This document shows, piece by piece, positions 47,159 to 55,878 of a stretch of 64,000 nt of DNA; the stretch's first letter is position 1; each line of letters starts with the position of its first letter. Source of the DNA: WHSW01 sp963846565 (GTDB lineage Bacteria > Actinomycetota > Thermoleophilia > Solirubrobacterales > 70-9); NCBI GenBank assembly GCA_963846565.1, contig CAWJWL010000005.1:434001-498000 (forward strand), given 5' to 3'. The translations under genes and the position numbers were made by a program. The notes beneath the pieces were generated by a model that worked only from the letters and a program-made list of their open reading frames with translations, did no database searches and was not told the origin of the DNA.

Positions 47159-48727
47159 GTGAATCAGCTCGACCTGATCGAGTCGTCCCGCGCCGCGGCC
47201 GCTGCGGCTGACGCAAGCGACCCGGTGGCGGCGCTTCGCTCGCACCTCGGACACTCGGAGTTCCGGCCCGGGCAGCGGGAGGCGGTCGAGGCGGCGATCG
47301 AAGGGCGCGACGTCCTGCTCGTGATGCCGACCGGGGCCGGCAAGTCCGCCTGTTACCAGCTGCCGGCGCTCCTGGACCAGCGTCTGTGCGTCGTCGTCTC
47401 GCCGCTCGTCTCGCTCATGCAGGATCAGGTCGAGGGCCTGGGCGAGCGCGCGGGCCTGATCAACGCCCAGCGCGACCGCTCCGAGAATCGTGAGATTGAA
47501 CGGCAGGCGGTGGCCGGCGAGCTCGCACTGCTCTACGTCGCCCCGGAGCGGTTCTCGACGCCCGGCTTCGTCGACCGCCTCCGCGCCGCCGACGTCGGCC
47601 TCTTCGTCGTCGACGAGGCCCACTGCGTGAGCCAGTGGGGCCATGACTTCAGACCCGAGTACTTCCGCCTCGGCGAGGTGGCGAAGGCGCTCGGGGCGCG
47701 TTCGACCTTCGCCGCGACCGCGACGGCGACACCGCGGGTCGCCGTCGACATCGCCCGCCGCCTGGGCCTTCGCGACCCGGTCCGGATCACGACCGGGTTC
47801 GACCGACCCAACCTCTCCTACGACGTCGTCCCGGTGCGCTCGGGGCGCGAGAAGCAGGCGGCGACGCTGGCGCTCCTGGGTGACCCGGAGTCGCTGCCGG
47901 CAATCGTCTACGCCGGGACGCGCAAGCGCACCGACGAGACCGCGAGCTGGCTCAGCCGCGAGCTCGGCTGCCCGATCCCGACTTACCACGCGGGCATGGA
48001 GCGCGAGCCACGGGCGGAGGCGCAGCGTGCGTTCATGTCCGGCGAGACGCCTGTCGTGGTCGCCACCAACGCCTTCGGGATGGGCGTCGACAAGGCGAAC
48101 GTGCGCACCGTGGTCCACGAGGTCGTCCCGTCCTCGCTCGAGGCCTACTACCAGGAGGCCGGCCGCGCGGGGCGCGACGGTCTCCCGTCGCGCTGCGTGC
48201 TGCTCGCCGAGAATCGCGACAAGGGCCTGCACGTCTTCTTCATCAACCAGGTCGACGACCCGGAGGCGAAGAACCACCGCTGGCGGCAGTACCGGGAGGT
48301 GTGGGGATTCGTCGAGGGTGACCAGTGCCGGCGAGAGGCGATCCTGCGGCACTTCGGCGACCGCGCCGACGGGCGTGCCTCCGGCCGCTGCTGCGACGTC
48401 TGCGACGAAAGCCTCGACCTGGTCCCGAAGCGCGCTGCTTCGGGGAGGACGAAGAGCGGTGGGGGCGTGAGCGACGACGACCTCGAGGCGGCGATCGTCA
48501 GGGTCGTGGAGGAGGCGAGCCCCTCGGTCGGCCGCACGAGAGCGGTCGAGATCCTCCGTGGCGGGCGGAGCAAGGTGGTCGCCAAGTACGGCTACGACGA
48601 GCTCCCCGGCTACGGCGATTTCGGCGACTGGCGGGCCGACGACGTGCTCGCCGTCGTCGACGGCTTGCTCAGCGAGGGCAAGCTGCGCTCGACCGGCGGC
48701 AAGTTCCCGAAGCTCGAGGCGGCGTAG
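47159..48727 (+). CDS. recQ: RecQ-family DNA helicase
   Basis: The 522-residue superfamily 2 helicase has the aromatic-proximal FRPGQREAVEAAI, Walker A MPTGAGKSACYQ, DEAHCVSQWGHDFRPEY, and motif VI QEAGRAGRDGLPS. The RQC zinc ligands appear as QCRREAIL then GRCCDVCDE. A C-terminal winged-helix-like segment follows (VEILRGGRSKVVAKYGYDELPGYG). There is no HRDC domain. It unwinds DNA during recombination and repair. The start is a GTG. It sits between purF and purN without an obvious functional link. Confidence 0.93.
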   Translation: MNQLDLIESSRAAAAAADASDPVAALRSHLGHSEFRPGQREAVEAAIEGRDVLLVMPTGAGKSACYQLPALLDQRLCVVVSPLVSLMQDQVEGLGERAGLINAQRDRSENREIERQAVAGELALLYVAPERFSTPGFVDRLRAADVGLFVVDEAHCVSQWGHDFRPEYFRLGEVAKALGARSTFAATATATPRVAVDIARRLGLRDPVRITTGFDRPNLSYDVVPVRSGREKQAATLALLGDPESLPAIVYAGTRKRTDETASWLSRELGCPIPTYHAGMEREPRAEAQRAFMSGETPVVVATNAFGMGVDKANVRTVVHEVVPSSLEAYYQEAGRAGRDGLPSRCVLLAENRDKGLHVFFINQVDDPEAKNHRWRQYREVWGFVEGDQCRREAILRHFGDRADGRASGRCCDVCDESLDLVPKRAASGRTKSGGGVSDDDLEAAIVRVVEEASPSVGRTRAVEILRGGRSKVVAKYGYDELPGYGDFGDWRADDVLAVVDGLLSEGKLRSTGGKFPKLEAA

Positions 48728-48818
48728 CCCGGGCGAGCGCTTCCGGGACGTCATCGGACCGAGCGCTCCCCCGGTGATAGGTTGCGGCGGATCGCTAGAC
48801 GTCTACTTGAGAGGGGTC

Positions 48819-49211
48819 ATGATGACCGACACGCTCGAGGGAACTTGCTTGTGCGGCAACGTCGAGTACGAGGTTCAAGATCCCCAGGCACTGGGCTACT
48901 GCCACTGCGGCCGCTGCCAGCGATGGACGGGGTCGAGCCTTGCGGGAGTGGTCGTCGCGAAGGAGAACTTCAACGTCACCAAGGGCGAGGACCTGGTCAA
49001 GACGTATGAGAGTGAGCTCGCGCCTCGCAACTTCTGCAGCAACTGCGGGTCGAGCATCTTCGACGACCTCGGCGCGGTCTACTTCGTCGCGGCCGGCCTG
49101 ATGGCGGACCTGGACATGGAGCCGAGCTTCCACCAGCAGGTCGCGTACAAGGCCAGCTGGCACCAGATCGGCGACAACGCGCCGCAGTTCGACGAGATGC
49201 CGCCGGGCTGA
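48819..49211 (+). CDS. GFA-family (Mss4-like) zinc protein
   Basis: The 130-residue protein has the four-cluster Cys pattern of the GFA family: EGTCLCGNVEYEV, GYCHCGRCQRWTGSS and NFCSNCGSSIF. These residues bind zinc in glutathione-dependent formaldehyde-activating enzyme relatives; most members have unknown substrates. The start is the first of two adjacent ATGs. It is followed by a long perfect hairpin before purN. Confidence 0.85.
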   Translation: MMTDTLEGTCLCGNVEYEVQDPQALGYCHCGRCQRWTGSSLAGVVVAKENFNVTKGEDLVKTYESELAPRNFCSNCGSSIFDDLGAVYFVAAGLMADLDMEPSFHQQVAYKASWHQIGDNAPQFDEMPPG

Positions 49212-49244
49212 GGCCTACGCCACGAACTCGATCCCGTACGCCGC

Positions 49245-49295
49245 GAACTGTCTGCGTTCAGTCCCGCCGTCCGGGACTGAAGTCCGACAGTTCGG
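49245..49295. terminator. Two-tier perfect hairpin between GFA gene and purN
   Basis: An outer 9-bp stem (CGAACTGTC with GACAGTTCG) and an inner 10-bp stem (TTCAGTCCCG with CGGGACTGAA) are separated by symmetric 4-nt internal loops and capped by a 5-nt loop. It lies 34 bp after the GFA gene stop and 34 bp before the purN ATG. A terminator or attenuator is likely. Confidence 0.6.
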
Positions 49296-49328
49296 CTGCG
49301 CTCCAGCCGCGCGGTAGGGTGGCCGCCG

Positions 49329-49907
49329 ATGAGCGGCGGGTTTCGGATCGCGGTGCTGGCCTCGGGCAGCGGCACCAACCTGCAGGCGATCATCGACCGA
49401 CTGCATGAGGCGGGGAAGGTCGAGATCGCCGGGGTCGGCTCGGACCAGCCCGCGGCTGGAGCCCTCGAGCGCGCCGCGCGCGCGGACATCCCGACCGCGA
49501 CCTTCCCGCGATCGGAGTACGCCGATCGCGAGGAGCGCGATCGGGCCATGGGCGACTGGATCGATGGGCTCCGCGTCGACCTGATCGTGCTCGCCGGGTA
49601 CATGCAGTTGCTCGGTGCGCCCTTCGTGCAGCGGTTCGAAGGGCGGATCATCAACATCCACCCGGCGCTCCTGCCCTCGTTTCCCGGCCTCGACGCGATC
49701 GGGCAGGCGCTCGCCGCGGGGGTTGACGTGACCGGCGTGACCGTTCACTACGTCGACGAGGGTGTCGACTCGGGGCCGGTGATCGCCCAGACCGAGGTGG
49801 CAATCCCGCCCGGCGGCGACCGCGAGACGCTCGAGCGGGCGATCCACGCTGCCGAGCACGAGCTCTACGCGAGGGTGATCTCGATGATCGCCACCGGGGA
49901 CGCGTAG
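49329..49907 (+). CDS. purN: GAR formyltransferase
   Basis: PurN formylates glycinamide ribonucleotide using 10-formyltetrahydrofolate. The 192-residue protein shows VLASGSGTNLQAIIDR, LAGYMQLLGAPFV, the catalytic Asn-His pair in INIHPALLPSFPGLDAI, and the Asp in YVDEGVDSGPVIAQ. It starts at an ATG 34 bp after a hairpin and precedes purH by 21 bp, probably as one unit. Confidence 0.95.
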   Translation: MSGGFRIAVLASGSGTNLQAIIDRLHEAGKVEIAGVGSDQPAAGALERAARADIPTATFPRSEYADREERDRAMGDWIDGLRVDLIVLAGYMQLLGAPFVQRFEGRIINIHPALLPSFPGLDAIGQALAAGVDVTGVTVHYVDEGVDSGPVIAQTEVAIPPGGDRETLERAIHAAEHELYARVISMIATGDA

Positions 49908-49928
49908 CGGCATCTAAAGTAGGCCGGG

Positions 49929-51554
49929 ATGGGCATCGAGACGGCGATCACGCGGGCCGACGGGGGCGGTGCCCCGGCTGGGCATCCGCTGCGCATCCGC
50001 CGCGCGCTCGTGTCCGTCTCCGACAAGACCGGGGTGGCGGAGTTCGCCCGCGGGCTCAGCGGGCTCGGGATCGAGATCCTCTCCACCGGCGGCACCGCGG
50101 CGGCGATCCGTGAGAACGGCATCGAGGTCACGGACGTCTCCGAGTTCACGGGATCCGAGGAGATCCTCGACGGCAGGGTCAAGACCCTCCACCCCCGGCT
50201 GCACGGGGCGCTGCTCGCGCGCCGCGACGACCCCGACCACATGGCGACGCTCGCCGCGGAGGGGATCGAGCCGATCGACCTCGTCTGCGTGAACCTCTAC
50301 CCGTTCGAGCAGACCGTCGCCCGGCCCGGGGTCGGCGAGGCGGAGGCGATCGAGAACATCGACATCGGCGGGCCGACGATGATCCGCGCCGCGGCGAAGA
50401 ACCACGACGGCGTCGCCGTCGTGGTCAAGCCGGAGAGCTATGACGCGGTCTTCGCCGAGCTCAGCGAGGCGGGTGGCGAGGTCTCCGCGGAGACGCGTCA
50501 CTGGCTCGCGAACGAGGCCTTTGCCCACACCGCGGCCTACGACGCCGCGATCTCGCGCTGGTTCGGCCTCCGCTACGAGGCCTATCCGAGCCACTGGGTG
50601 ATGGCGCACGAGAAGTTCCTCGAGCTCTCCTACGGCGAGAACCCGCACCAGAAGGCGGCCCTCTACATCGAGAGCGGCGCTCGCTCGCACGTGCTCTCGA
50701 AGGTCGCCAAGCAGCATGGCCGCGCCCTCTCCTTCAACAACGTCCTCGACCTCGATTCGGCGCGACGACTGATGAACGAGTTCGAGCAGCCCTCCTGCGT
50801 GATCGTCAAGCACAACAACCCGTGCGGGGTGGCGATCGCCGAGACCGCCCTCGATGCCTACGAGAAGGCCTTCGCCTGCGACCCGCTCTCCGCCTTCGGC
50901 GGGGTGCTCGTCTTCAACCGCCCGATCGAGAAGGCCCTCGCCGAACGCCTCCACGAGCAGTTCATCGAGGTCCTGCTGGCGCCTGGGATCGACGACGACG
51001 CGCTCGAGGTGCTGACGCAGAAGGAGGCGATGCGGATCCTGATCGCCGACGAGCAGCGTGGATACGAGCCGCGAGAGCGTGACCTGAAACGCGTCCGCGG
51101 TGGGCTTCTGGTCCAGGATCCCGACGTGATCGACGAGGATCGCGACGGGATGACCGTGGCGACGCAGGCGCAGCCGAGCGAGGGTCAGTGGGCGGACCTG
51201 CTGTTCGCGTGGGCGGTCTGCAAGCACGTGCGTTCGAACGCGATCGTGTTCGCAAAGGACGGGGCGACGGTCGGTATCGGCGCCGGGCAGATGAGCCGGG
51301 TCGACTCGGTGCGGATCGCGCTCGACAAGGCGGGCGACGCGTTCGGCGACAGCGCCGGGCAGGCGCTCGCCGGGTCCTCCGTTGCCTCGGACGCGTTCTA
51401 CCCCTTCGCCGACGGTCCCCTGCGCGCGATCGGGGCGGGAGCGACGGCCCTGATCCAGCCCGGCGGCTCGAAGCGCGACGGCGAGGTCGTCGCCGCGTGC
51501 GATGAGGCCGGCGTGGCGATGGTGATGACCGGCCGCCGGCACTTCCGCCACTGA
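49929..51554 (+). CDS. purH: AICAR transformylase / IMP cyclohydrolase
   Basis: PurH completes IMP synthesis. The 541-residue protein has the IMP cyclohydrolase domain (ALVSVSDKTGVAEFARGL, LSTGGTAAAI, VKTLHPRLHGALLARRD). The transformylase domain carries LSYGENPHQKAALY, SFNNVLDLDSA, the Lys-His pair in VIVKHNNPCGVA, AIVFAKDGATVGIGAGQMSR, and ends VMTGRRHFRH. All signatures are intact. A short lead of about 20 residues is plausible with the ATG at 49929. Confidence 0.96.
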   Translation: MGIETAITRADGGGAPAGHPLRIRRALVSVSDKTGVAEFARGLSGLGIEILSTGGTAAAIRENGIEVTDVSEFTGSEEILDGRVKTLHPRLHGALLARRDDPDHMATLAAEGIEPIDLVCVNLYPFEQTVARPGVGEAEAIENIDIGGPTMIRAAAKNHDGVAVVVKPESYDAVFAELSEAGGEVSAETRHWLANEAFAHTAAYDAAISRWFGLRYEAYPSHWVMAHEKFLELSYGENPHQKAALYIESGARSHVLSKVAKQHGRALSFNNVLDLDSARRLMNEFEQPSCVIVKHNNPCGVAIAETALDAYEKAFACDPLSAFGGVLVFNRPIEKALAERLHEQFIEVLLAPGIDDDALEVLTQKEAMRILIADEQRGYEPRERDLKRVRGGLLVQDPDVIDEDRDGMTVATQAQPSEGQWADLLFAWAVCKHVRSNAIVFAKDGATVGIGAGQMSRVDSVRIALDKAGDAFGDSAGQALAGSSVASDAFYPFADGPLRAIGAGATALIQPGGSKRDGEVVAACDEAGVAMVMTGRRHFRH

Positions 51555-51575
51555 ACCGCCTCCGGGATTGACCTG

Positions 51576-52259
51576 ATGCCCGCGAACCAGTCGCAGCTTC
51601 ACGTCCTCCGCGTCTTCTGCGGCGCCGACGGGGCGGGCGGGAACGCGCTCGGCGTCTACCTCAACGGAAGCGAAATCCCCGACGCCGATGAGCGCCAGGC
51701 GATCGCGGCCGAGCTCGGCTTCGCCGAGACCGTCTTCGTCGACGACCGGGGCCGAGGGAAGCTGCGGATCTTCACCCCCGCGATCGAGCTACCGCTCGCC
51801 GGTCATCCGCTGGTCGGGACCGCGTGGCTGCTTGCGCACGAGGGAAACCCGGTCGACGTGCTGCGCCCGCCAGCGGGCGAGGTCGGCGTCACCTACGACG
51901 GCGAGGCCACCTGGATCGCCGGGCGAGCCGAGTGGGCGCCACCATTCCAGTTCGTCGAACTTGGCTCGCCGGGGGAGGTGGATGCCCTCGAGAGCGCGCC
52001 GGACGGCATGGATTGGGTGGGCCTATGGGCGTGGGTCGACGAGGAGGCCGGCGTGGTCCGAGAGCGCGTCTTCGCCGGTGGCGGCGTTGGCGAGGACGAG
52101 GCGACCGGGTCGGCGGCGATGCGCCTCGTCGTCCTGATCGATCGCCCGATCGAGATCCGCCAGGGCAAGGGGTCCGTCCTCAACGCCCGGCCGCTCGGCG
52201 ACGGAAGGGCCGAGGTGGGCGGGCGCGTCGTCCTGGACGAGGTGCGTGGCGGTCTGTAA
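51576..52259 (+). CDS. PhzF-family isomerase/epimerase
   Basis: The 227-residue protein shows GGNALGVYLNG, the catalytic Glu region ELGFAETVFVDD, PAIELPLAGHPLVGTAWLL and the C-terminal GGGVGEDEATGSAAMRL. These are PhzF hallmarks. It is somewhat shorter than typical PhzF (about 260-290 residues) and lacks part of the middle. Members isomerise small acids such as trans-2,3-dihydro-3-hydroxyanthranilate; no phenazine genes are present, so the substrate is unknown. It follows purH by 21 bp. Confidence 0.82.
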   Translation: MPANQSQLHVLRVFCGADGAGGNALGVYLNGSEIPDADERQAIAAELGFAETVFVDDRGRGKLRIFTPAIELPLAGHPLVGTAWLLAHEGNPVDVLRPPAGEVGVTYDGEATWIAGRAEWAPPFQFVELGSPGEVDALESAPDGMDWVGLWAWVDEEAGVVRERVFAGGGVGEDEATGSAAMRLVVLIDRPIEIRQGKGSVLNARPLGDGRAEVGGRVVLDEVRGGL

Positions 52260-52296
52260 CCGCATAGCGGGCACAAACCGCCACGTCCGGCTGGGA

Positions 52297-52369
52297 TGCC
52301 GCCGGAGAGAGTCGAACTCTCGACACACGGGTTAAAAGCCCGCTGCTCTGACCGCTGAGCTACGGCGGC
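52297..52369 (-). tRNA. tRNA-Lys (anticodon UUU)
   Basis: The reverse strand folds as a full cloverleaf. The acceptor stem is GCCGCCG pairing with CGGCGGC, the D-arm GCTC...GAGC, the anticodon arm GCGGG-CTTTTAA-CCCGT with anticodon TTT, and the T-arm GAGAG-TTCGACT-CTCTC. The discriminator base is A and no CCA is encoded. Lys(UUU) is the assignment from the anticodon. Confidence 0.95.
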
Positions 52370-52405
52370 GCCGCCAGCTTACGGCTCGTCGTATTGAATG
52401 AACGC

Positions 52406-52900
52406 ATGCGCGTCTCCGCCAAAGCCGACTACGCAGTCCGGGCGATGGTCGAGCTCGCGGCCCCGCACGTTTCCGAGAGCTCGCCCGCGAAGCGCGACGC
52501 GCTCGCGAAGGCGCAGGAGATCCCGACGCCGTTCCTCGGGAACATCCTCGGCGAGCTGCGCCAGCAGGGTCTGGTCCGCGGCCGGCCCGGATCCGATGGC
52601 GGCTACTGGCTCGGCCGCCCGGCGGAGCAGATCTCGATCGCCGACATCGTTCGCGCGGTCGAGGGACCGCTCGCGACCGTGCGCGGCGAGCCGCCCGACG
52701 ATCTCGACTACAGCGACAGCTCCGGGCCGTTGCGCGAGGTCTGGATCGCCCTGCGGGCGAACATCCGCCAGGTGCTCGAGTCGGTGACCCTCGCCGACGT
52801 CGTCTCCGGCCAGCTGCCGAGCGGGATCGCGGCTCTCGCCGCGGGTTCGGCCCCGCCGACCGCCGAGCAGCCGCAGCTCGGGCACGAGCCGGCGAGCTAG
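52406..52900 (+). CDS. Rrf2-family transcriptional regulator
   Basis: The 164-residue protein has the Rrf2 start MRVSAKADYAVRAMVELA, a winged helix-turn-helix (AKAQEIPTPFLGNILGELR, then GLVRGRPGSDGGYWLGRPAEQIS) and a C-terminal helix. The Cys residues that bind an Fe-S cluster in IscR/NsrR are absent, so it is closer to CymR-type members. A TTG at 52394 is an alternative start four residues upstream. Its target genes are not evident; no cysteine or iron-sulfur operon is adjacent. Confidence 0.85.
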   Translation: MRVSAKADYAVRAMVELAAPHVSESSPAKRDALAKAQEIPTPFLGNILGELRQQGLVRGRPGSDGGYWLGRPAEQISIADIVRAVEGPLATVRGEPPDDLDYSDSSGPLREVWIALRANIRQVLESVTLADVVSGQLPSGIAALAAGSAPPTAEQPQLGHEPAS

Positions 52901-52929
52901 CGCCCGCCGGCGACCTTCGGCAGGCTCAT

Positions 52930-53059
52930 CTACACGAGTGCCAGTTCCTCGGTCCGCGGTGAGGCGCCGTTGTCGCAGGACGTCACCGCGGGGCCGCGCA
53001 TCCGCGCGGAGGCCGGCCGCGGCCCCTCGGTGACGAGGCTTCGGAATGAAGCGATTCAT
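52930..53059 (-). CDS. Possible small peptide gene (needs one base correction)
   Basis: On the reverse strand an ATG at 53059 has a strong AAGGAG ribosome-binding site at an ideal distance, in an AT-rich leader unlike the rest of the window. The frame begins NRFIPKPRHRGAAAGLRADA. Deleting one C from a CCCC run near 52993 gives a 42-residue peptide ending VTSCDNGASPRTEELALV, which stops just past the convergent Rrf2 gene. Without the correction the frame runs on through the Rrf2 antisense. I recognise no family. The region 52901-53182 contains nothing else. Confidence 0.35.
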
Positions 53060-53182
53060 GGAAAGTTCTCCTTTTGCCCTTTCTTGATTGGGTTAGTTGG
53101 GAATACGAGCGCGGCAGATTAGCACCTCCCTTTTTGAGAAGGTCTCGAGGGCGAACGACTGTTCGCCGATAGTCCCTGTCGC

Positions 53183-54829
53183 TCAGGTGAGGGCGCGATC
53201 GAACGACGTGTGAAGCTGGCGCTCGTCGCTCTCCGGATCGCCGACCGTGCGCTCGAGCTTGACCGCGGCCTTGCGGCCATCCAGGGTGAGCGTCGCGACC
53301 TGGTTGTCGTAGAAGGGGCCTTCGACGAGACGCCAGCGAATCGGGTCCTTCGGCACCCCCGCGAGGCGGGACAGCGTGCGCGTGATCGCGGTTCCAACAG
53401 GGGAGTTGCCGAAGCCGATCGTCTTCCGCTCGCGGTCGTCCAGCGCGTTGCGGAAGGGAGAGCAGACGGCCTGCCAGACGCGGCTCTCGACGCCCGCGGA
53501 TCGTTTGAAGGCGACCTCGGCGAGGTACGCGTGATGGACGTCGCCGGAGAGCAGCACGACCGACGCGGGCGGCGCCCCGAAGCGGCCCGACGCAACGCCC
53601 TCGAGCAGACCGGCGAGCTGCTCGAACGAGTCGCCGAACGCGGCCCAGTGATCGAAGTCGGCCGCTTGGCGGGCGGCCTCCCCGCGCCCGGCGGCCCAAT
53701 CGCCCCATGCTCCGGTGCTGACCGCCTCTCCCCAGCGCTCGAGATGGTGCAGGCCCGGAACGAGGAGATACGGATCGGAGGTGCCGATCAGCAGGTGGTC
53801 GTAATCGCCTTCCAGATGCTCTTCGAGCCACTCCCACTCGGTGTCGTCGAGGATCGAGCGGTTGTCCTGGTCGAGCACCCGCCCGCAACGCGAGTCGAGC
53901 ACGATCAGGCGCGTGGTCCCGAGATCGCGGCAGTAGCTCCAGCGAGCGCCGTCGCGGATGCCGCGCTCGTTGCCGGCGAACTGCTCGAGCACCTCCCAAC
54001 CGTCGTCGGCCTCGCGGACGCGGGCGAACAGCTCGCTTTCGCGCAACAGCCTCGGCGAGAGGTTGCCGATGAACTGGTAGAGCCAGTACGCGGCGAGTCC
54101 GGCCCGCTCGCGCTGTGGCCACCAGTCGAGCTGATTCATCTCCTTGACCCAGGCGGCCGAGATGTTCCAGTCGTCGTGGATGTCGTGGTCGTCGACGACC
54201 ATCGAGCACGAGACGGTCGAGAGCAGCCAGCGGATCGCCTCATCGGACCAGGTCTCTCGGTAGAGCCGCGTGTACTCCTCGAAGTCGGCGACCTCGTGGC
54301 CCGGGGGCTTGCGGATGTCGCGGCGCTTGCGGATGAACGCGAGGGTCTCCGGCGAGACCTCGTCGGCGTACACCTGGTCACCGAGCATCAACAGGACCAG
54401 CGGCCACTCGGCGCTCGGCCGTTCCCGCATCTCCTGCACGAGCGAGAACAGCGCGTCGAACTCGCGCGCGTCGTCGTGCTCGTCCTTCGGGAGCGTGAAC
54501 GGCGCGTGATGGGGCAGCGAGACGCGGCACGACCCGAACGCGATGCGCAGCGCATCGGCGGCGCCCAGGGTCCTGATCGCGCTGGGCGGCAGGTCCGAGC
54601 CCTCCTCGGGCCAGCGGCGAACGCCGTCGAGCGCGACCTCGTACGGCGTCTCGCTCCCGGGCTCGAGGTCGTCGACGACGACGAGCGCGTAATGGTGGCC
54701 GCAGACGCAGAAGGTTGGCTCGCGGTGCCCGAGGATCTCGACCTCGCATCGATCGTCGGTCTCGACCCAGAGCACGGCCTCCGTCTCGGAGACGTAGCGA
54801 AGGAGCGGACCCAGGACCAGCTTTGCCAT
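53183..54829 (-). CDS. PhoD-like phosphatase/phosphodiesterase
   Basis: The 548-residue protein has an N-terminal beta domain (LRYVSETEAVLWVETDD) followed by a PhoD-type metallophosphatase. Metal-ligand regions are visible as LMLGDQVYADEV, VVDDHDIHDDWN and LLSGDVHHAYLAEV. No signal peptide is seen, whereas classical PhoD is exported by the Tat pathway, so a cytoplasmic role is likely. Substrate unknown (phosphodiester or phosphotriester). Confidence 0.82.
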   Translation of the reverse strand: MAKLVLGPLLRYVSETEAVLWVETDDRCEVEILGHREPTFCVCGHHYALVVVDDLEPGSETPYEVALDGVRRWPEEGSDLPPSAIRTLGAADALRIAFGSCRVSLPHHAPFTLPKDEHDDAREFDALFSLVQEMRERPSAEWPLVLLMLGDQVYADEVSPETLAFIRKRRDIRKPPGHEVADFEEYTRLYRETWSDEAIRWLLSTVSCSMVVDDHDIHDDWNISAAWVKEMNQLDWWPQRERAGLAAYWLYQFIGNLSPRLLRESELFARVREADDGWEVLEQFAGNERGIRDGARWSYCRDLGTTRLIVLDSRCGRVLDQDNRSILDDTEWEWLEEHLEGDYDHLLIGTSDPYLLVPGLHHLERWGEAVSTGAWGDWAAGRGEAARQAADFDHWAAFGDSFEQLAGLLEGVASGRFGAPPASVVLLSGDVHHAYLAEVAFKRSAGVESRVWQAVCSPFRNALDDRERKTIGFGNSPVGTAITRTLSRLAGVPKDPIRWRLVEGPFYDNQVATLTLDGRKAAVKLERTVGDPESDERQLHTSFDRALT

Positions 54830-54889
54830 CGGCGCTCGCTTACCCGGGCCGGATCCGGGACAACCAGCGAAGGCGGATGACGGGGGTGC

Positions 54890-55678
54890 TCAGCTGAGCT
54901 CCGGAACGCCCTCGGTGGGCGTCGAGGCCTCGCGCGTGCAGCCGCTGCGGGAATCCGGCCCGCGCGCCGGGCCGCGTAGCCGGCCTCGACCGCGCTGCCG
55001 CATCGCCCGCGCCATCAGCTCCGGGTCCTCGGCGCGCGAGACCGAGCTCGCCAAGCAGCACCCCGTCGCAGCCGAGCTCCATCGCGAGCGCGGCGTCGGA
55101 GGCGGTGCCGATGCCGGCGTCGAGGATCACCGGGACACTCGCCTGCTCGACGATGATGCGCGACGTTGTACGGGTTGCGGATCCCGGCGCCGGAGCCGAT
55201 CGGCGAGCCGAGCGGCATCACCGCCGCGCAGCCGACGTCCTCGAGCCGGCGGGCGAGGATCGGGTCGTCGTTCGTGTACGGGAGGACGGTGAAGCCGTCG
55301 TCGACCAGCTCCTCGGCCGCCGCCAGCAGCTCGACCGCGTCCGGCAGCAGGGTGCGGTCGTCGCCGATCACCTCGAGCTTCACCCAGTCGGTCTCGAACG
55401 CCTCGCGGGCGAGCTCGGCTGTGCGGACCGCGTCGCGGGCCGTGTAGCAGCCGGCGGTGTTCGGAAGGCAGAAGAGCCCGAGCCGCTCGATCGACGTCGA
55501 GCACCGAGCCCTGCGCCAGCGGGTCGACGCGGCGCAGGGCGACGGTGACGATCTCGGTCCCGGAGGCCTCGAGCGCCCGCTCCATCTGCTCGAGCGAGCG
55601 AAAGCCGCCGGTGCCGACGATCAGGCGGGATCCCCACTGGCGCCCGCCGAGCTCCCAGCTTTCGGCCCGTTCAGCCAC
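54890..55678 (-). CDS. thiG: Thiazole synthase ThiG, several frameshifts
   Basis: ThiG builds the thiazole ring of thiamine from ThiS-thiocarboxylate, DXP and dehydroglycine. Segments in order are RLIVGTGGFRSLEQMERAL, TEIVTVALRRVDPLAQGSVL, NTAGCYTARDA, the catalytic Lys in KLEVIGDDRTLLPDAVE, CAAVMPLGSPIGSGAGIRNP, VILDAGIGTASDAALAMELG and a final STPTEGVPEL. Six one-base shifts are needed near 55492, 55159, 55048, 54993, 54950 and 54933. The GTG at 55678 overlaps thiS by eight bases. The number of indels is high, yet all landmarks survive. Confidence 0.85.
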
Positions 55679-55878
55679 CCTGGACCGCCTTCAGGACCTC
55701 GACTCGCTGCCCCTCGAGCAGCTCGGTCCTCTCCCACGCGCTCCGCGGGACCACCTCGCCGTCGACGGCGACGGCGACCCCGCGCTCGACCTCACCGGCT
55801 CCCGCGAGCGCGACCGCCGCGCGTCACGCTCGCGCCCGGGTTCAGCTCGACACGCTCTCCGTTGAGCTCGACCTTCAT
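55671..55878 (-). CDS. thiS: Sulfur carrier protein ThiS, one frameshift
   Basis: The ubiquitin-like sulfur carrier starts with an ATG overlapping the thiO stop (ATGA) and reads KVELNGERVELNPGASV. After one shift near 55832 it continues AAVALAGAGEVERGVAVAVD, then VVPRSAWERTELLEGQRVE and the required C-terminal Gly-Gly (VQGG, stop). The terminal Gly receives sulfur for the thiazole ring. Confidence 0.82.

Noticed and set aside
49914..51602. 562-codon antisense frame over purH
   Set aside because: purH is complete and conserved on the plus strand. The antisense product has only GC-skewed composition.
52297..52369. tRNA-Lys as an integration site of a mobile island
   Set aside because: No integrase, no direct repeat of the tRNA 3' end and no change in gene style was seen on either side.
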